Assembly (NCBI GenBank): GCA_946999385.1
Contig: CAMQCZ010000031.1
Location: 1-15,795, forward strand
Direction of reading: 5' to 3'
Length of the DNA: 15,795 bases
Source of the DNA: an uncultured Lachnoanaerobaculum sp.
Lineage (GTDB): Bacteria; Bacillota; Clostridia; Lachnospirales; Lachnospiraceae
Both the position numbers and the translations under genes were made by a program. Positions 15,092 to 15,795 of this stretch are shown one piece after another. A model generated the notes under the pieces. The model was not told where the DNA came from. It worked only from the letters and a program-made list of their open reading frames with translations, and did no database searches. Numbering within the stretch: the first letter of the stretch is position 1; every line of letters starts with the position of its first letter.

Positions 15092-15795
15092 TTATTTTGT
15101 TTGAGGATTACCGGATACTACCCATTCCCCTTTTTCATTTAATTGATATCCGTCATTGGTTATAGTATTTGTAAGTAACATTCCTCTTGTACCATCACTG
15201 TTAGGATTGAAATAATAGCATTTTTCTTTGCCATCTACAGGATCCTTTATCCATTGCCAGGAGGTAAGCATAGCACCTAATGTACCATCGGATATATTAT
15301 TTAAATAATACCATTTTCCATTGTCATCTTTAATCCAGCCGGTTAGCATATTGCTATCTTTATCGAATTTAAACCAAGAGAAGCTCTCCTGATTTTGATT
15401 GGCATATGGATTTTTTATAGCTGCCCATTGATTTTTAAGATCCTTATCTGATCTATATTGCCATTTTCCATTTATATTAATCCAATAACCATTTGATATT
15501 ACATAGCTTGGTATATTTTTATTTTGTATATTTTTTTTACTAGATATACTACCGCCTGAAGAAGTAAATCCACCTGTTCTACCTGAGGATGAAGTGCCTG
15601 AGCTTGAACCACCTGAGCCTGTATTATTTTGGCTTGTATTATTCGAACTTTTATTATCTTTATTAGCTGAATTATTTGACTCATTAGAACTATTATTATC
15701 AGGAAGGTTTGTATTATTATCAGTTCCGGTATTAGAGTTATCATCAGGTTTAGTATTAGAGTTGTCATCAGGTTTAGTATTGGAGTTGTCATCAG
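15092..15795 (-). CDS. Cell-wall-binding repeat surface protein (C-terminal part, 5' end outside window)
   Basis: Reading from the window edge, 233 residues stay open to TAA at 15092-15094; the N-terminus, including any signal peptide, is missing. Order: an Asp/Asn tandem repeat DDNSNTKP (two full copies and a third variant, about 15722-15793); a long Ser/Asn/Thr/Gly-rich linker (about 15540-15721); then a Trp/Tyr-rich module (about 15100-15500) with motifs such as GYWININGKWQY, GWIKDDNGKWYYL, WQWIKD, KCYYF and two SDGT(L/R)G copies. This is the cell-wall/choline-binding repeat family, which holds secreted hydrolases and adhesins on teichoic acids or other wall polymers; the ligand here is unknown. 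The catalytic or adhesive part, if any, would be N-terminal and cannot be seen. No ATG is found near the edge, so the gene clearly continues beyond it. Convergent with nifJ. Confidence 0.85.
   Translation of the reverse strand, partial: DDNSNTKPDDNSNTKPDDNSNTGTDNNTNLPDNNSSNESNNSANKDNKSSNNTSQNNTGSGGSSSGTSSSGRTGGFTSSGGSISSKKNIQNKNIPSYVISNGYWININGKWQYRSDKDLKNQWAAIKNPYANQNQESFSWFKFDKDSNMLTGWIKDDNGKWYYLNNISDGTLGAMLTSWQWIKDPVDGKEKCYYFNPNSDGTRGMLLTNTITNDGYQLNEKGEWVVSGNPQTK
15716..15795 (-). repeat. 24-bp coding tandem repeat (8-residue DDNSNTKP)
   Basis: On the minus strand a 24-bp unit encoding DDNSNTKP occurs twice in full (15791-15768-type register and the next 24 bases), then as a variant ending in TGT instead of TKP, and the array may continue past the edge. 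Copies differ at synonymous positions (GAT/GAC, TCT/TCC). Because the unit is a multiple of three, copy-number change would keep the reading frame and only alter linker length. Confidence 0.75.

Noticed and set aside
15499..15792. Minus-strand open frame rich in Ile, Leu and Gln with an internal repeat
   Set aside because: It is the wrong phase of the repeat-bearing surface protein; the phase giving DDNSNTKP, the Ser/Gly linker and the Trp/Tyr wall-binding module is continuous and matches a known family.
15716..15795. Possible CRISPR array at the right edge
   Set aside because: The 24-bp repeats are contiguous with no unique spacers and lie in frame within a coding region.

Overview
The window comes from a low-GC bacterium (roughly 30% GC by eye, A/T-ending codons). 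Strong AGGAGG-type ribosome binding sites, the gene set and a pyruvate:ferredoxin oxidoreductase point to an anaerobic Firmicute of class Clostridia. Lachnospiraceae is my best guess, from the style of the cell-wall-binding repeats and of the odd P-loop protein, but I cannot name a genus. Almost everything is chromosomal housekeeping. I see no insertion sequence, integrase, phage gene or CRISPR array.

Layout, left to right. (1) The tail of an unidentified gene (1-45), then a small alpha/beta hydrolase (49-810). (2) A translation operon: promoter, structured leader with an intrinsic terminator, infC (which appears to start at an AUU codon at 1109), rpmI, rplT and a strong terminator. This looks like the L20-autoregulated attenuation arrangement. 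(3) guaB with its own promoter, then a terminator shared with a convergent tRNA-Thr(CGU) on the minus strand, which has a near-consensus promoter. (4) A two-gene unit of unknown function (4077-4969): a P-loop/ParA-like protein whose Walker A lysines are replaced, overlapping by 4 bp a 73-residue single-pass membrane protein. (5) galE. (6) An A-rich 15-bp tandem repeat, then a tight comM (yifB)-dprA-topA unit for DNA uptake and processing and for DNA topology, ended by a long hairpin terminator. (7) A 400-bp A-rich gap with no convincing gene, then nifJ (pyruvate:ferredoxin oxidoreductase) with a clear sigma-A-type promoter. (8) A bidirectional terminator and, on the minus strand, the C-terminal part of a secreted or surface protein with cell-wall (choline-type) binding repeats and an Asp/Asn-rich tandem-repeat linker that runs off the window edge.

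How the parts work together: infC/rpmI/rplT supply initiation factor 3 and two large-subunit proteins; guaB feeds GTP synthesis; GalE feeds nucleotide sugars to envelope polymers; DprA and ComM handle incoming single-stranded DNA; TopA relaxes negative supercoils; NifJ links pyruvate breakdown to reduced ferredoxin.

I do not see a convincing new multi-gene system. The least explained coding content is the degenerate P-loop/small membrane protein pair at 4077-4969. The best regulatory observations are the infC leader, with two mutually exclusive pairings, and the AUU start. Several gene starts are placed differently from the longest open frame (infC, guaB, dprA), with reasons given.
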